Assembly: GCA_903900845.1 (NCBI GenBank)
Contig: CAIUOU010000086.1
Coordinates: 1-46,679, forward strand
Reading direction: 5' to 3'
Origin: an uncultured Opitutia bacterium
GTDB taxonomy: Bacteria; Verrucomicrobiota; Verrucomicrobiia; Opitutales; Opitutaceae
Length of the DNA stretch: 46,679 nucleotides
Shown here: positions 8,075 to 16,427 of the stretch, piece after piece
Layout: each line of letters starts with the position of its first letter
Numbering within the stretch: the first letter of the stretch is position 1
Notes under the pieces: model-generated
What the model was told of the DNA's origin: nothing
The model's database searches: none
Seen by the model: the letters and a program-made list of their open reading frames with translations, nothing else
Translations under genes and position numbers: made by a program

Positions 8075-8532
8075 AGTACGGGGAGGTGGGCGGTTGACGG
8101 TGCGGGGGTGGAGGCGCGGGAGCGCGGGCAGGATTGCGCTGAGATGAGAGACCGAGCAATCACTCGGTGGGACGAGCACCCTCCGCGGGGCGGGAGACGT
8201 TCGAGAGGGTCGGGGTGAAACCTGCTACCGCAGGCAGGCAGGCCAGCCTGTTCGGCGGTCGCTGCCTCCAGGAACAGCGGATTTGGAGTTTCCGGATGCT
8301 CCCTCTCCTCCGTCACCCCCGTCGTTTCCTGCGCCACGGCCTGGGTCGCTCTATTATGGAACAAACAAGCTGGGGTTTGCGCTTCGATGTTCCGGCGATG
8401 CGGCTGATCCGGAGGATCGGCTCTTCGCCTGCGGAAACGCCGCGCTCCTGCGCGAACGGATCGTCGAGATGTACGGTCCGCCGTGACCTCGCTCCGGTGC
8501 GGCGAATGCTGGTAGCAACCGTCGCCGGCTGC
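8075..8532. other. Intergenic region between sulfatase and ABC binding-protein gene
   Basis: This 458-base gap interrupts the minus-strand run and probably holds the sulfatase promoter, though no convincing -35/-10 pair was found. A small hairpin CCTGC-TACC-GCAGG lies at about 8221-8234. On the plus strand, a frame from about 8348 to TGA 8484-8486 encodes a gene-like peptide ending LLRERIVEMYGPP, with GC-rich third positions in its second half. That may be the leftover 3' end of a lost gene, but it has no convincing start and its family was not recognised. Confidence 0.35.
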
Positions 8533-9516
8533 TCAGAAGTTGAACTGGTCGATGTTCTCCTTCGTGAAGGCGAAGGGTTTACCGAGGAGGATGTTGTCGC
8601 CCTGGATCTCGATGGCGCCGAGCTTGCGCGAGGGGAACGTTTTGGCGCCGGGCTTGAGGGTGCCCTTCGCGACGGCGACGGCGGCCTCGATCGTGAGGTA
8701 GCCGAGGTCCTCGGTCTTCCAGAGCACGACGGTGTCGGTCACGCCTTCCTTCACGTAGCGGCGGTTCTCGCTCGGGAGACCGAGGCCGATGACCTTCACC
8801 TTGCCCGTCTTGCCGGCCTGCTTGACCGCCTCGGCGGCGCCGGGGACGGCGGGTGAGCAGATGGCCATGATGAGCTTCAGGTTCGGGTGGGCGCTCATGA
8901 GGGCGGTCGCCTCCGACTGGGCCTTGTCCTTGAGGTCGTCGCAGGGGCGCACGGCGACGAGCTTCATCTTCGGGTACTTTTCCTTCCACCGCTTCTCGAT
9001 CAACTGCTGCCACTCGCGCTGGTTGGCGGCGGTGAGCGTGGCGAGGATAATGGCGAACTCGCCCTCGCCGTTGAGGAGGCGGGCAGCGTCGTCCATCAGC
9101 GTGTGCGCGATGCCCTGCGGCGTGGCCTGGTTGACGAAGAACGAGCGGGCGTCGGGCTGGGCGTCGGCGTCGTAAGTGACGACCTGGATGCCCTGCTTGC
9201 GGGCCTTGCGCAGCGCGGTGGAGATGCCCTCGCGGTTCTCGGCGGCCACGGCGATGACGTCGACGCCGAGGGTGATCCAGTTTTCTACAATCTCGTTCTG
9301 CTTGGCGGCGTTGCTGTCGGTCGGACCGTCGAAAAGCAGTTTCACCCCGAGATCGCGGGCGGCGCGGTCGGCGCCGGCCTTGCAGGAGACGAAGTAGGCG
9401 TTGCCCTTGGACTTGGGCAGCATGGCGACGATCAGCTGGGATTCGGCGGCGCTCAGCGTGGACGCGAGCACCAGGGCGGCGGCGGCGAGGAGGCGGGTAA
9501 GCGGGGAGTTTTTCAT
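8533..9516 (-). CDS. Rhamnose-type (CUT2) ABC transporter substrate-binding protein
   Basis: A 327-residue periplasmic binding protein. It begins with a signal peptide (LLAAAALVLASTLSAAES) and continues with the type I fold typical of RhaS/LsrB-like receptors: AMLPKSKGNAYFVSCKAG, NWITLGVDVIAVAAENREG, KQGIQVVTYDADA and AICSPAVPGAAEAVKQAG. The ATG at 9516 overlaps the stop of the upstream permease gene (ATGA), which fixes the start and shows translational coupling. It is the last of four genes for a complete importer: ATPase, two permeases, receptor. Rhamnose is the best guess, because the neighbouring permease looks most like rhamnose-importer permeases; a related sugar or autoinducer-2-like ligand is possible. 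Confidence 0.87.
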   Translation of the reverse strand: MKNSPLTRLLAAAALVLASTLSAAESQLIVAMLPKSKGNAYFVSCKAGADRAARDLGVKLLFDGPTDSNAAKQNEIVENWITLGVDVIAVAAENREGISTALRKARKQGIQVVTYDADAQPDARSFFVNQATPQGIAHTLMDDAARLLNGEGEFAIILATLTAANQREWQQLIEKRWKEKYPKMKLVAVRPCDDLKDKAQSEATALMSAHPNLKLIMAICSPAVPGAAEAVKQAGKTGKVKVIGLGLPSENRRYVKEGVTDTVVLWKTEDLGYLTIEAAVAVAKGTLKPGAKTFPSRKLGAIEIQGDNILLGKPFAFTKENIDQFNF

Positions 9517-10577
9517 GAAGAGGGCGGGGTGGGGGACGGTGCGCGGTGGGGGCGGCGGAGCCGCGGGACCATGCGAAACGCGACACCGCCGGTCAAGGCG
9601 AGCAGCAGGAGGGCGCCGGTGAGCAGGCCGGCGATCTCTTCCGCGGCGTTGAGCTCCATCACGACCGGCAGGCACGCGAGACCGTTCTTGAGCACGGCGA
9701 TGGCGGCGACGCCGAGCAGCGTGCCGTGGACCGAGCCGGCGCCGCCGAAGATGCTCGTTCCGCCGAGTACCACCGCCGTGATGGCAAAGAGTTCGTAACC
9801 CGTGCCGGCGTCGGCCTTGGCCTGCCCGAGACGGGCGGTGTAGATGATCCCCGCGAGCGCCGCGATCCCGCCGGCGAGAAGGTAGACGCCCGCGAGCCGC
9901 GAGGCGACCGGCAGCCCGGCGTGGCGGGCCCCCTCAGAAGAGTAACCGATCGCGCGGTAGGAGCGTCCGAAAGTGGTGCGGTGGACGAGCAGCCAGACGG
10001 CCAGGGCGACCAGCGCGAAAAGCCACGCCTGGGTGGGCAGGCCAAGCCACCGTTCCTGGCCGAGGAACAGGAAGCCGGCCGGAAAATCCGTGTAAGTGAC
10101 CGCGCCGCGGGTGATGGCCTCCGCGAGGCCGCGGAAGAGCGAGTAGGTGCCGAGCGTTACGATCAACGGCGGGAGGCGCAGCGCGGTGACAAGTACGGCG
10201 TTGAGACCGCCCGCGAGCGTGCCGATCACGAGCGTCAGGCCGGCGGCCACCGGGATGGGCAGGCCGGCGTCGTGCCAGAGTTTGCCGAAGAGGATCGCGC
10301 AAAGTCCGAGCAGCGAACCGACGGAAAGGTCGATGCCGCCGGTGATGATCACCGGCGTGAGCGCGAGCGCGAGCAGGCCGATCTCGCAGGAATGCCGCAG
10401 GACGTCGAATTGGCGGTCGAGCGTGCCGAAACCGATCACCACGCCGCGCCGGTTCACGCTCGTGCCGGCGAAGTAGAAGAACAGCCATTCGGCCACGAGC
10501 ACGTAGAGCAGGATCATCTCGTGCCGCAGCAAGAGCGCCTTCCAATCGCGCGATGGGGCGTCGGTTGGTTTCATCAT
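9513..10577 (-). CDS. Sugar ABC transporter permease, RhaQ-like
   Basis: A 354-residue membrane protein of the BPD_transp_2 (CUT2 permease) family. Characteristic parts are ALTPVIITGGIDLSVGSLLG, the TYTDFPAGFLFLGQ segment that I associate with rhamnose-importer permeases, and LGQAKADAGTGYELFAITAVVLGG followed by TSIFGGAGSVHGTLLG. The start at ATG 10577 shares one base with the stop codon of the preceding permease (TGATG arrangement), arguing for a tight operon. A second ATG follows directly at 10574. The C-terminal tail is proline- and arginine-rich and probably cytoplasmic. Confidence 0.88.
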   Translation of the reverse strand: MMKPTDAPSRDWKALLLRHEMILLYVLVAEWLFFYFAGTSVNRRGVVIGFGTLDRQFDVLRHSCEIGLLALALTPVIITGGIDLSVGSLLGLCAILFGKLWHDAGLPIPVAAGLTLVIGTLAGGLNAVLVTALRLPPLIVTLGTYSLFRGLAEAITRGAVTYTDFPAGFLFLGQERWLGLPTQAWLFALVALAVWLLVHRTTFGRSYRAIGYSSEGARHAGLPVASRLAGVYLLAGGIAALAGIIYTARLGQAKADAGTGYELFAITAVVLGGTSIFGGAGSVHGTLLGVAAIAVLKNGLACLPVVMELNAAEEIAGLLTGALLLLALTGGVAFRMVPRLRRPHRAPSPTPPSS

Positions 10578-11506
10578 CAAGGTCCCGTCCGGCGGGAACG
10601 GATGCCGTCGGCCACCACGGCCAGCAGGATGATCGCGCCCTGAATCGCTTTTTCCCAATAAGCCTCGACGCGCAGGTGCGTGAGCGCGGGCCCGATGCAC
10701 GCGAGCAGCAGCAGGCCGGCGAACGCCCCCCAAAGGTTCCCGCTTCCTCCGGAGATCGCCACGCCGCCGACCACCACCGCCGCGATCACCTTCAGCTCCA
10801 ACCCCAGGCCGGAGAGCGGCTGCACTTGCGGGGACTGCACCACGTTCATCATCGCCGCGAGCCCCGTCAGCGCGCCCATGAGCACAAAGACGAGAAACGT
10901 CCCCAGCCGTGGCCGGATGCCCGCGAGGCGCGCGGCTTCCGCGTCGCTGCCGATCGCGTGAATGAAGCGTCCCGCCGCCAGGTGGCGCATCGCCAGCGCC
11001 AGCGCGACGAGCAGCAAAACTGCAAAGCCGACGATCAGCCCTTGTCCGCTCGACTGGCTTAGTCCGAACCATTGCACCCCGTCGGGCAGGTTCACAAACT
11101 GCCCCTGCCGGGCGAGGTTCAGGCCCTGTCGCAGCGTTACCATCGTCGCCAGGCTTACCACGATTGAGGGGAGCCCGAGGCCGGCGATGAGGGCGCCGTT
11201 GACGGCACCCAGAAGCGCGCCGGTGGCGACCGCCGCGGGCAGTGTCGCGGCGAGCGGCCAGCCCGAGGCGGCGAGCAGACCCGCGCAGACGCCGCACACC
11301 GAGAACTGCGAGCCGACGGAGATGTCGATCTGCCGCGAGATGATCACAAGGGCCATCCCGCAGGCCACCACAAGGGTCGGGGCTTCACGGGTGGCGAGAG
11401 AGAGCAACGGTTGCGGCTGGAAGAACGCCGGCGCGAAGACGGCCAGCAGGGTGAGCATCACCAATAGCGCCGCCGCCACGGAGAGTTCGCGGAAATGCTT
11501 TCTCAC
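10577..11506 (-). CDS. Sugar ABC transporter permease, RhaP-like
   Basis: The second permease of the importer, 309 residues, about eight hydrophobic segments. It contains the CUT2 permease core: ACGMALVIISRQIDISVGSQ, GAVNGALIAGLGLPSIVVSLA and LELKVIAAVVVGGVAISGGSG. The start codon is GTG at 11506, overlapping the ATPase stop as GTGA. Two different permeases in one operon is the usual arrangement for rhamnose and autoinducer-2 importers, while ribose-type systems often use one. Confidence 0.88.
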   Translation of the reverse strand: MRKHFRELSVAAALLVMLTLLAVFAPAFFQPQPLLSLATREAPTLVVACGMALVIISRQIDISVGSQFSVCGVCAGLLAASGWPLAATLPAAVATGALLGAVNGALIAGLGLPSIVVSLATMVTLRQGLNLARQGQFVNLPDGVQWFGLSQSSGQGLIVGFAVLLLVALALAMRHLAAGRFIHAIGSDAEAARLAGIRPRLGTFLVFVLMGALTGLAAMMNVVQSPQVQPLSGLGLELKVIAAVVVGGVAISGGSGNLWGAFAGLLLLACIGPALTHLRVEAYWEKAIQGAIILLAVVADGIRSRRTGP

Positions 11507-13011
11507 GCGGCCCCCTTCGCTGTTTGCCCGAGCGCGAGGGCCATGACCTCGTGGGCGTCGCTGCCGCCGGGCAGGACGCCCGCGAGTCGGCCGCCACGCA
11601 TGACGCCGATCCGGTCGCTCATGCCGAGCACTTCGGGGAGATCACTGGAAATCAGCAGCACCGCGAGGCCCTCGCCGGCGAGCCGGCGGATGATGCGGTG
11701 GATCTCGGCTTTGGCTCCGATGTCGACGCCTTGGGTGGGTTCATCGAGGATCAGTACCCGCGGTTTGGTCGCGAGCCAGCGCGCGAGTGAGACCTTCTGC
11801 TGGTTGCCGCCGGACAGGCTGCCGGCGGGCGCCTGTGCGCCGGCGCACTTCACCGCGAGGTCGCGCACAAAGCCGTTCGCGAGCATCCGCTCCGCGGAGG
11901 AACGCAGCCACGAGCCGGGAAATAGTCTCCGGTGCACCGCCATCGTCATGTTCTCCGCCACCGCCATCTCGAGTACCACCCCGTGGCGACGGCGATCCTC
12001 GGGCACGTAGGCTATGCCGTGGCGCACGGCTTCCTGTGGCGAGCGCAGCGTGACCGGGATGCCGTCCAACTCGATGGCGCCGGAATCGGCGGGCGTGAGT
12101 CCGAAAAGCACGCGCGCCAACTCCGTGCGGCCGGCGCCGACCAAGCCGGCGAGGCCGAGAATTTCCCCCGCGCGGATTTCCAGCGAAACATCCCGCACGC
12201 CGCCCGCGGCGCAGCCGAGGTCCCGGGCGGCGAGCGCGACCCCGCCCGGCGGACGCTCCGCGGGCGGGTAGATCTGCGCGACCTCGCGCCCGACCATGCG
12301 GCGGATGAGCTCGCGTTCGGTGAGTTCCCCGATCGCACCGGTGCCGGCGCTTTCGCCGTCCCGGAGCACGGTGACGCGATCGGCGAGGGCGAAGATTTCC
12401 TCGAGGCGGTGCGAGATGTAGATGATGCCGACGCCTTCGCGGCGCAGGTCCCGCACCACCGCGTGCAACAGGTGCTGCTCCTTCTGGGTGAGCGAGGCGG
12501 TGGGCTCGTCCATGATCACGATGCGGGCGCCGGTGCCGACCGCGCAGGCGATCTCGACCAATTGCTGCTCGGGCATGGAGAGGCCGCGAACCTCGGCTTC
12601 CGGGTCGATCGCGGCGCCGATTTTCCGGAGCAGCCCCGCTGCCTGCTCGTGGAGTTTTTTCCAGCCGACGCGGCGCAGGGCGTGACCGGGATCGAGCCGC
12701 AGGCCGATGTTCTCCGCGACGGTGAGGTCGGGGAAGAGGGCGGGCTGCTGGTAGATGCAGGCGATGCCAAGCCGGCGGGCGGAAGCTGGGTCTAGGCCGG
12801 AAACCTCGCGCCCCCCGATGCGGATCACGCCGGCGTCGGGCTGATGCGCGCCGGTCACTATTTTGATGAGGGTACTCTTGCCCGCGCCATTCTCACCAAG
12901 GAGCGCGTGGACCTCGCCGGCCCGCAGTTCGAAGTCGACCCCGCGCAGGGCGCGTGCGCCGCCAAACGACTTGGCGAGCGAGCGAATCTCGAGGAGCGGG
13001 GCGTCGGTCAT
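11503..13011 (-). CDS. Sugar ABC transporter ATPase (two-domain, RhaT/RbsA-like)
   Basis: A 502-residue CUT2 ATPase with two nucleotide-binding domains in tandem. The first has Walker A GENGAGKST, the signature-like SMPEQQLVEIA and Walker B IVIMDEPTASLT. The second has the degenerate Walker A GLVGAGRTE normal for this class, a good signature LSGGNQQKVSLARWL, and Walker B VLILDEPTQGVDIGAK. It energises the two permeases encoded directly downstream and would sit on the cytoplasmic face. It is the first gene of the four-gene importer; the TPR gene upstream ends 48 bases away and may share the transcript. Confidence 0.93.
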   Translation of the reverse strand: MTDAPLLEIRSLAKSFGGARALRGVDFELRAGEVHALLGENGAGKSTLIKIVTGAHQPDAGVIRIGGREVSGLDPASARRLGIACIYQQPALFPDLTVAENIGLRLDPGHALRRVGWKKLHEQAAGLLRKIGAAIDPEAEVRGLSMPEQQLVEIACAVGTGARIVIMDEPTASLTQKEQHLLHAVVRDLRREGVGIIYISHRLEEIFALADRVTVLRDGESAGTGAIGELTERELIRRMVGREVAQIYPPAERPPGGVALAARDLGCAAGGVRDVSLEIRAGEILGLAGLVGAGRTELARVLFGLTPADSGAIELDGIPVTLRSPQEAVRHGIAYVPEDRRRHGVVLEMAVAENMTMAVHRRLFPGSWLRSSAERMLANGFVRDLAVKCAGAQAPAGSLSGGNQQKVSLARWLATKPRVLILDEPTQGVDIGAKAEIHRIIRRLAGEGLAVLLISSDLPEVLGMSDRIGVMRGGRLAGVLPGGSDAHEVMALALGQTAKGAA

Positions 13012-13059
13012 GCGCGGTGCGAAGTGTCGATGGCGCGCCGGCGGGCGGGTCGAGTCAAA

Positions 13060-13551
13060 TCACGCCCCGTTTGGACAGTCCGTGCCGTCCACGGCGCGGA
13101 GCGGGGCAAGATCCGGATCGGTGGCGGCGGCTAGGCGGAACCCGGGTTCGAGGGCGATGGCCCGGTCGACGCGTCGACGCGCGGTGGCGAGGTCATCCCG
13201 TTGGCAGGCGTAGCAGCCGAGGTTGAATTGGATCGTCGGTTCCGCGGGAAATAGTTTTTCCGCCTCTTTCAACACGGTCTCGGCGGCGGCGAGCGAGTCC
13301 GCGCGCCGTGTGGCGTAGGCGCAGGAGATCCACACGCCGGCGTCGGCGCCGCCGCGGGCAATGAGCGAACCTGTGAAGTCACGCAGCGCGGCCCAATCGC
13401 TTTTCTCATGCAGGAGGACCAGGCGAATCTCCGCGACCTCCGCGGGCTCCGCGCCGCCGTCCTCGGCGAGGAACAACTCCCGCTCGGCGTCCGCCAGCAG
13501 GCCGAGGCCGAGGTATCCCCGGGCGTGCATGAGGCGGCGTTGAGGAAACAT
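13060..13551 (-). CDS. Small TPR-repeat protein
   Basis: A 163-residue soluble protein made of helix-turn-helix pairs of TPR type; the best one reads PTIQFNLGCYACQRDDLATA followed by RRRVDRAIALEPGF. No signal peptide or membrane segment is visible. Proteins of this shape are common in Verrucomicrobiota and their function is not known to me. It lies just upstream of the ABC importer genes on the same strand, so it may be co-transcribed, but nothing in the sequence ties it to sugar transport. Confidence 0.75.
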   Translation of the reverse strand: MFPQRRLMHARGYLGLGLLADAERELFLAEDGGAEPAEVAEIRLVLLHEKSDWAALRDFTGSLIARGGADAGVWISCAYATRRADSLAAAETVLKEAEKLFPAEPTIQFNLGCYACQRDDLATARRRVDRAIALEPGFRLAAATDPDLAPLRAVDGTDCPNGA

Positions 13552-13605
13552 GACGGGTGGGGAGCCAATCCCGCCGGTATTCCGCCTGCAACCCGCGAGG
13601 GATCG

Positions 13606-14277
13606 TCAGCGTTTGTGCTCGGATTCGCTGCAGGCCTCGGCCCTGGCCTTGGATCGATGCAAGGGGAGCAGGAGGTCCTGATTCCGGCCGGCCGCGATCA
13701 GCACCGGGGCGGTCGCGAACACGAATGCGGCGAGGGCGGGCCATGGCTCGCGTTCGAAGAGCAGGCCGAGACCCAGTGCGATCGGGCCGGTCACCAGGAA
13801 GAAGGCCACGAGGGACTTCATCGCGAGCATGACGGCGCCCCCGAGGAGGAGCGACGGAAGCGCGATGGCCGGGGCGAGCGTCGTCAGCACGACGGCGCCG
13901 GTGAAGAAAACCGGCGCCGGCTGTTTTCCGGGGGAGGTTAATAGAAGAGCGCTCAGCAGAATCGAGAGATACGCGGCGACGAGCGGGATGACCGCCCCGG
14001 CCCATTCGGCTGCGGAGGGGTACCACGGCCAGCTGGCACCAACCTGATGCAGCATCGTGATGGTCAGCCACGATCCGGCCGCCCCCCGGGCTAATTCCGT
14101 CCAGTGCCAGGGGAAGCGAAGCACCCGGCGCCACGCTTGGGTCCAACTTCCGTTGCGTCGTTCAATATCCAACTCCTGCAGCGCCCGATAGCTGTGCCGT
14201 CGGCTGAAAAAGGCGGGAAAGGGGAAAATCAGGAGCCCCAGCGCGAACGCCAACATGAGCGAGGGGAGCAGCGTCAT
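13606..14277 (-). CDS. Membrane protein of unknown function
   Basis: A 223-residue protein with an estimated five or six hydrophobic segments (LPSLMLAFALGLLIFPFPAF, GAVIPLVAAYLSILLSALLL, GAVVLTTLAPAIALPSLLLG, PWPALAAFVFATAPVLIAAG). A soluble basic stretch between the first two contains SYRALQELDIERRNGSW. No family was recognised. The ATG at 14277 begins directly at the first membrane segment; the frame is open to 14355. It is divergent from the HAD phosphatase gene and may head the minus-strand run towards the TPR gene. Confidence 0.65.
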   Translation of the reverse strand: MTLLPSLMLAFALGLLIFPFPAFFSRRHSYRALQELDIERRNGSWTQAWRRVLRFPWHWTELARGAAGSWLTITMLHQVGASWPWYPSAAEWAGAVIPLVAAYLSILLSALLLTSPGKQPAPVFFTGAVVLTTLAPAIALPSLLLGGAVMLAMKSLVAFFLVTGPIALGLGLLFEREPWPALAAFVFATAPVLIAAGRNQDLLLPLHRSKARAEACSESEHKR

Positions 14278-14434
14278 TTGGTTCTGGTTGGCAGGGAAGT
14301 CCCGGGGAAAAAACGCAATCGCCCCGCGCGCCCTGTAACAAGGTGCAAGACACAACTAGGTAAATTTCCCTGTCGGGTTGGGAGTCTGCACCCAAGGGCT
14401 TGCCGCGCCCCCGGGGCTCGCATCTGGTGCGCGG

Positions 14435-15157
14435 ATGATTTCCGTCCGCGATGACTGGGTGTTGGGCTTCGACGCCGACGACACCTTGTGGCACAACGAG
14501 AACATCTTCGAGCATACGCATCAACGGTACCGCGCGCTGCTCGCGCGCTTCCATGACGCCGCGACCGTCGAACGCACCCTCTTCGCGACGGAAATGCGCA
14601 ATCTCGAGCTGTACGGCTACGGCGTGAAGGGCTTCACGCTTTCCGCGATCGAGACGGCGATCACGCTCACCGCCGGACGCATCAGCGCCGAGGAAATCCA
14701 ACAGTTGATCGCGCTCGGCAAAGATATGCTCGCTCATCCCGTGGAGCTGCTCGACGGGGTCGAGGAGACGCTCACGGAGCTAGGCGGCCGCCATCAGCTC
14801 CTGCTGATCACCAAGGGCGATTTGCGCGATCAGGAGCGGAAGCTCGCGAAGTCGCGCCTCGCCGCGCGGTTCCGGCAGGTCGAGATCGTCTCGGAAAAAG
14901 ATGAGGCCACCTACCGCGGTATTTTCCGCCGCCACGGTATCCCGCCCGAGCGGTTCATCATGGTCGGTAACTCGCTGAAGTCCGACATCCTACCGGTTCT
15001 CGCGCTGGGGGGTGTCGGTGTGCACGTGCCTTATCACCTCACCTGGGCGGCGGAGCGCGTCGACGAGGCGCCGCGCGCGGAAGGGCGCTTCTTCCGTCTC
15101 GGCTCGATGCGTGAGTTGCACTCGCTCGTGGATGAAGTGACGGGACGCGGGCGTTGA
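14435..15157 (+). CDS. HAD-superfamily hydrolase (phosphatase-like)
   Basis: A 240-residue cytoplasmic hydrolase of the haloacid dehalogenase superfamily. Motif I is FDADDTLWHNEN, where Asp13 would be the nucleophile and Asp15 the acid/base. Motif II is LLLITKGD, a Lys lies in the SEKDEATY region, and motif IV is MVGNSLKSDI, which binds magnesium. The helical cap between motifs I and II (about residues 25-95) is of the C1 type. The specific phosphate substrate is not evident. It is the first of three co-directional genes, with 41 bases to the next. Confidence 0.85.
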   Translation: MISVRDDWVLGFDADDTLWHNENIFEHTHQRYRALLARFHDAATVERTLFATEMRNLELYGYGVKGFTLSAIETAITLTAGRISAEEIQQLIALGKDMLAHPVELLDGVEETLTELGGRHQLLLITKGDLRDQERKLAKSRLAARFRQVEIVSEKDEATYRGIFRRHGIPPERFIMVGNSLKSDILPVLALGGVGVHVPYHLTWAAERVDEAPRAEGRFFRLGSMRELHSLVDEVTGRGR

Positions 15158-15198
15158 CGCGCGTCGGCGCGCGGGCTTGCCTCGCCGCGCCCCGTATC

Positions 15199-16374
15199 AT
15201 GAAGCGTTCCACCCCGTTCGCCTTCCTCCTTCTCTCCGCCTCGGTCGCGTCCGCCGCGCTCCCCGCGCTCAAGGTCCGGCCGCAGGTCATCGACGCCCAG
15301 ATCAAGATCGGCTACGGGCTCGCGGTGGCTGATGTCGATGGCGATGGCCGGAGCGACATCCTCCTCGCCGACGCGCGGCAGATCGTCTGGTACCGCGCGC
15401 CAAAGTGGGAGAAGTTCGTGATGGCCGAAAACCTCACGGCGAAGGACAACGTGTGCATCGCCGCGCGGGACCTCGACGGCGACGGCAAGGCGGAGGTCGC
15501 GGTGGGGGCGGAGTGGAACCCCAACGACACGCTGAAGAGCGGCGCGGTGTTTCTCCTGGAGGCTCCGGCGGATCGCACCCAGCGGTGGACTCCGCGCCGG
15601 TTGCCTCACGATCCGACCACGCATCGCATGCACTGGGTGCAGACCTCCGGTGGATGGAGCCTGGCGGTGCTGCCGCTGCATGGCCGCGGTAACCGCAACG
15701 GTGAAGGCGAGGGCGTGCGGGTGCTCGGGTATGAATGGCCGTGGCGCGAGACCAGTGCACCGGCGCCCTTCGCGGCGGATCAGCCCGCGCTGCATCTCGC
15801 GCACAACTTCGACCTTCTTCCCTCGTCCGGAGGCGGTTCACCCGAATCCCTTTTGATCGCGGCAAAGGAGGGGGTACTGCTGGCCGATCGACGGAACGGG
15901 CGCCCGGCTCTCCTCGGCCTCACCACGACTCCGGCGGGCGAGGTGCGGCGCGGAGTGCTGCCCGACGGCGGGCGATTCCTTGCGACCATCGAGCCGATGC
16001 ACGGGAACCAAGTGGTGGTCTACCGCGGGGCCGACGGGTCGAGGGACCTAACCCCGAGCCGCCGGGTAATCGATGAAAACATCAATCAGGGCCACGGGTT
16101 GGCGGCGGCCGATCTGCTGGGGACCGGCTACGACCAGTTGGTCGCGGGTTGGCGCGGCACGCGTCCGGGCGACCGCGTGGGCATCCGGTTGTACGTTCCG
16201 GTCGATCCGGCCGGCCGCGAGTGGCGGCTGCATGCGGTGGTCGACGACAACACGATGGCCTGCGAGGACCTGAAGGTCGCCGATCTCGATGGTGACGGTC
16301 GTCCGGAGGTGATCGCCGCCGGCCGCGCCTCGCACAACGTGGTGATTTATTGGAATGAAACGCCGAAATCCTAG
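15199..16374 (+). CDS. Secreted FG-GAP/VCBS repeat protein
   Basis: A 391-residue exported protein: signal peptide FAFLLLSASVASA, then beta-propeller type repeats with calcium-binding loops VADVDGDGRSDILLAD (about residues 43-58), ARDLDGDGKAEVAVG (89-103) and VADLDGDGRPEVIAAG near the C-terminus. Such proteins are common in Verrucomicrobiota and Planctomycetota and are thought to bind sugars or proteins outside the cell; no catalytic motif was seen. ATG 15199 gives the signal peptide, and the frame upstream to 15154 is ignored. It sits between a HAD phosphatase and an exported oxidoreductase, spaced 41 and 53 bases, so one transcript is likely. Confidence 0.82.
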   Translation: MKRSTPFAFLLLSASVASAALPALKVRPQVIDAQIKIGYGLAVADVDGDGRSDILLADARQIVWYRAPKWEKFVMAENLTAKDNVCIAARDLDGDGKAEVAVGAEWNPNDTLKSGAVFLLEAPADRTQRWTPRRLPHDPTTHRMHWVQTSGGWSLAVLPLHGRGNRNGEGEGVRVLGYEWPWRETSAPAPFAADQPALHLAHNFDLLPSSGGGSPESLLIAAKEGVLLADRRNGRPALLGLTTTPAGEVRRGVLPDGGRFLATIEPMHGNQVVVYRGADGSRDLTPSRRVIDENINQGHGLAAADLLGTGYDQLVAGWRGTRPGDRVGIRLYVPVDPAGREWRLHAVVDDNTMACEDLKVADLDGDGRPEVIAAGRASHNVVIYWNETPKS

Positions 16375-16427
16375 CGCGCGTCTCCAGAGCTTTCCGCCAG
16401 CAATTTAACCCAGCCCCCAGCCTCCCC

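Noticed and set aside
6417-8159. 580-residue minus-strand frame overlapping the sulfatase in another frame
   Set aside because: Arg/Pro/His-rich composition typical of an out-of-frame reading of high-GC DNA.
6353-8218. 621-residue plus-strand frame opposite the sulfatase
   Set aside because: Gly/Val/Glu-rich antisense translation of a GC-rich gene; the sulfatase active-site motifs on the minus strand decide the matter.
8340-8370. CATAAT on the minus strand as the sulfatase -10 box
   Set aside because: No -35 match at the right distance (CGCAAA only), and it is almost 300 bases from the start codon.
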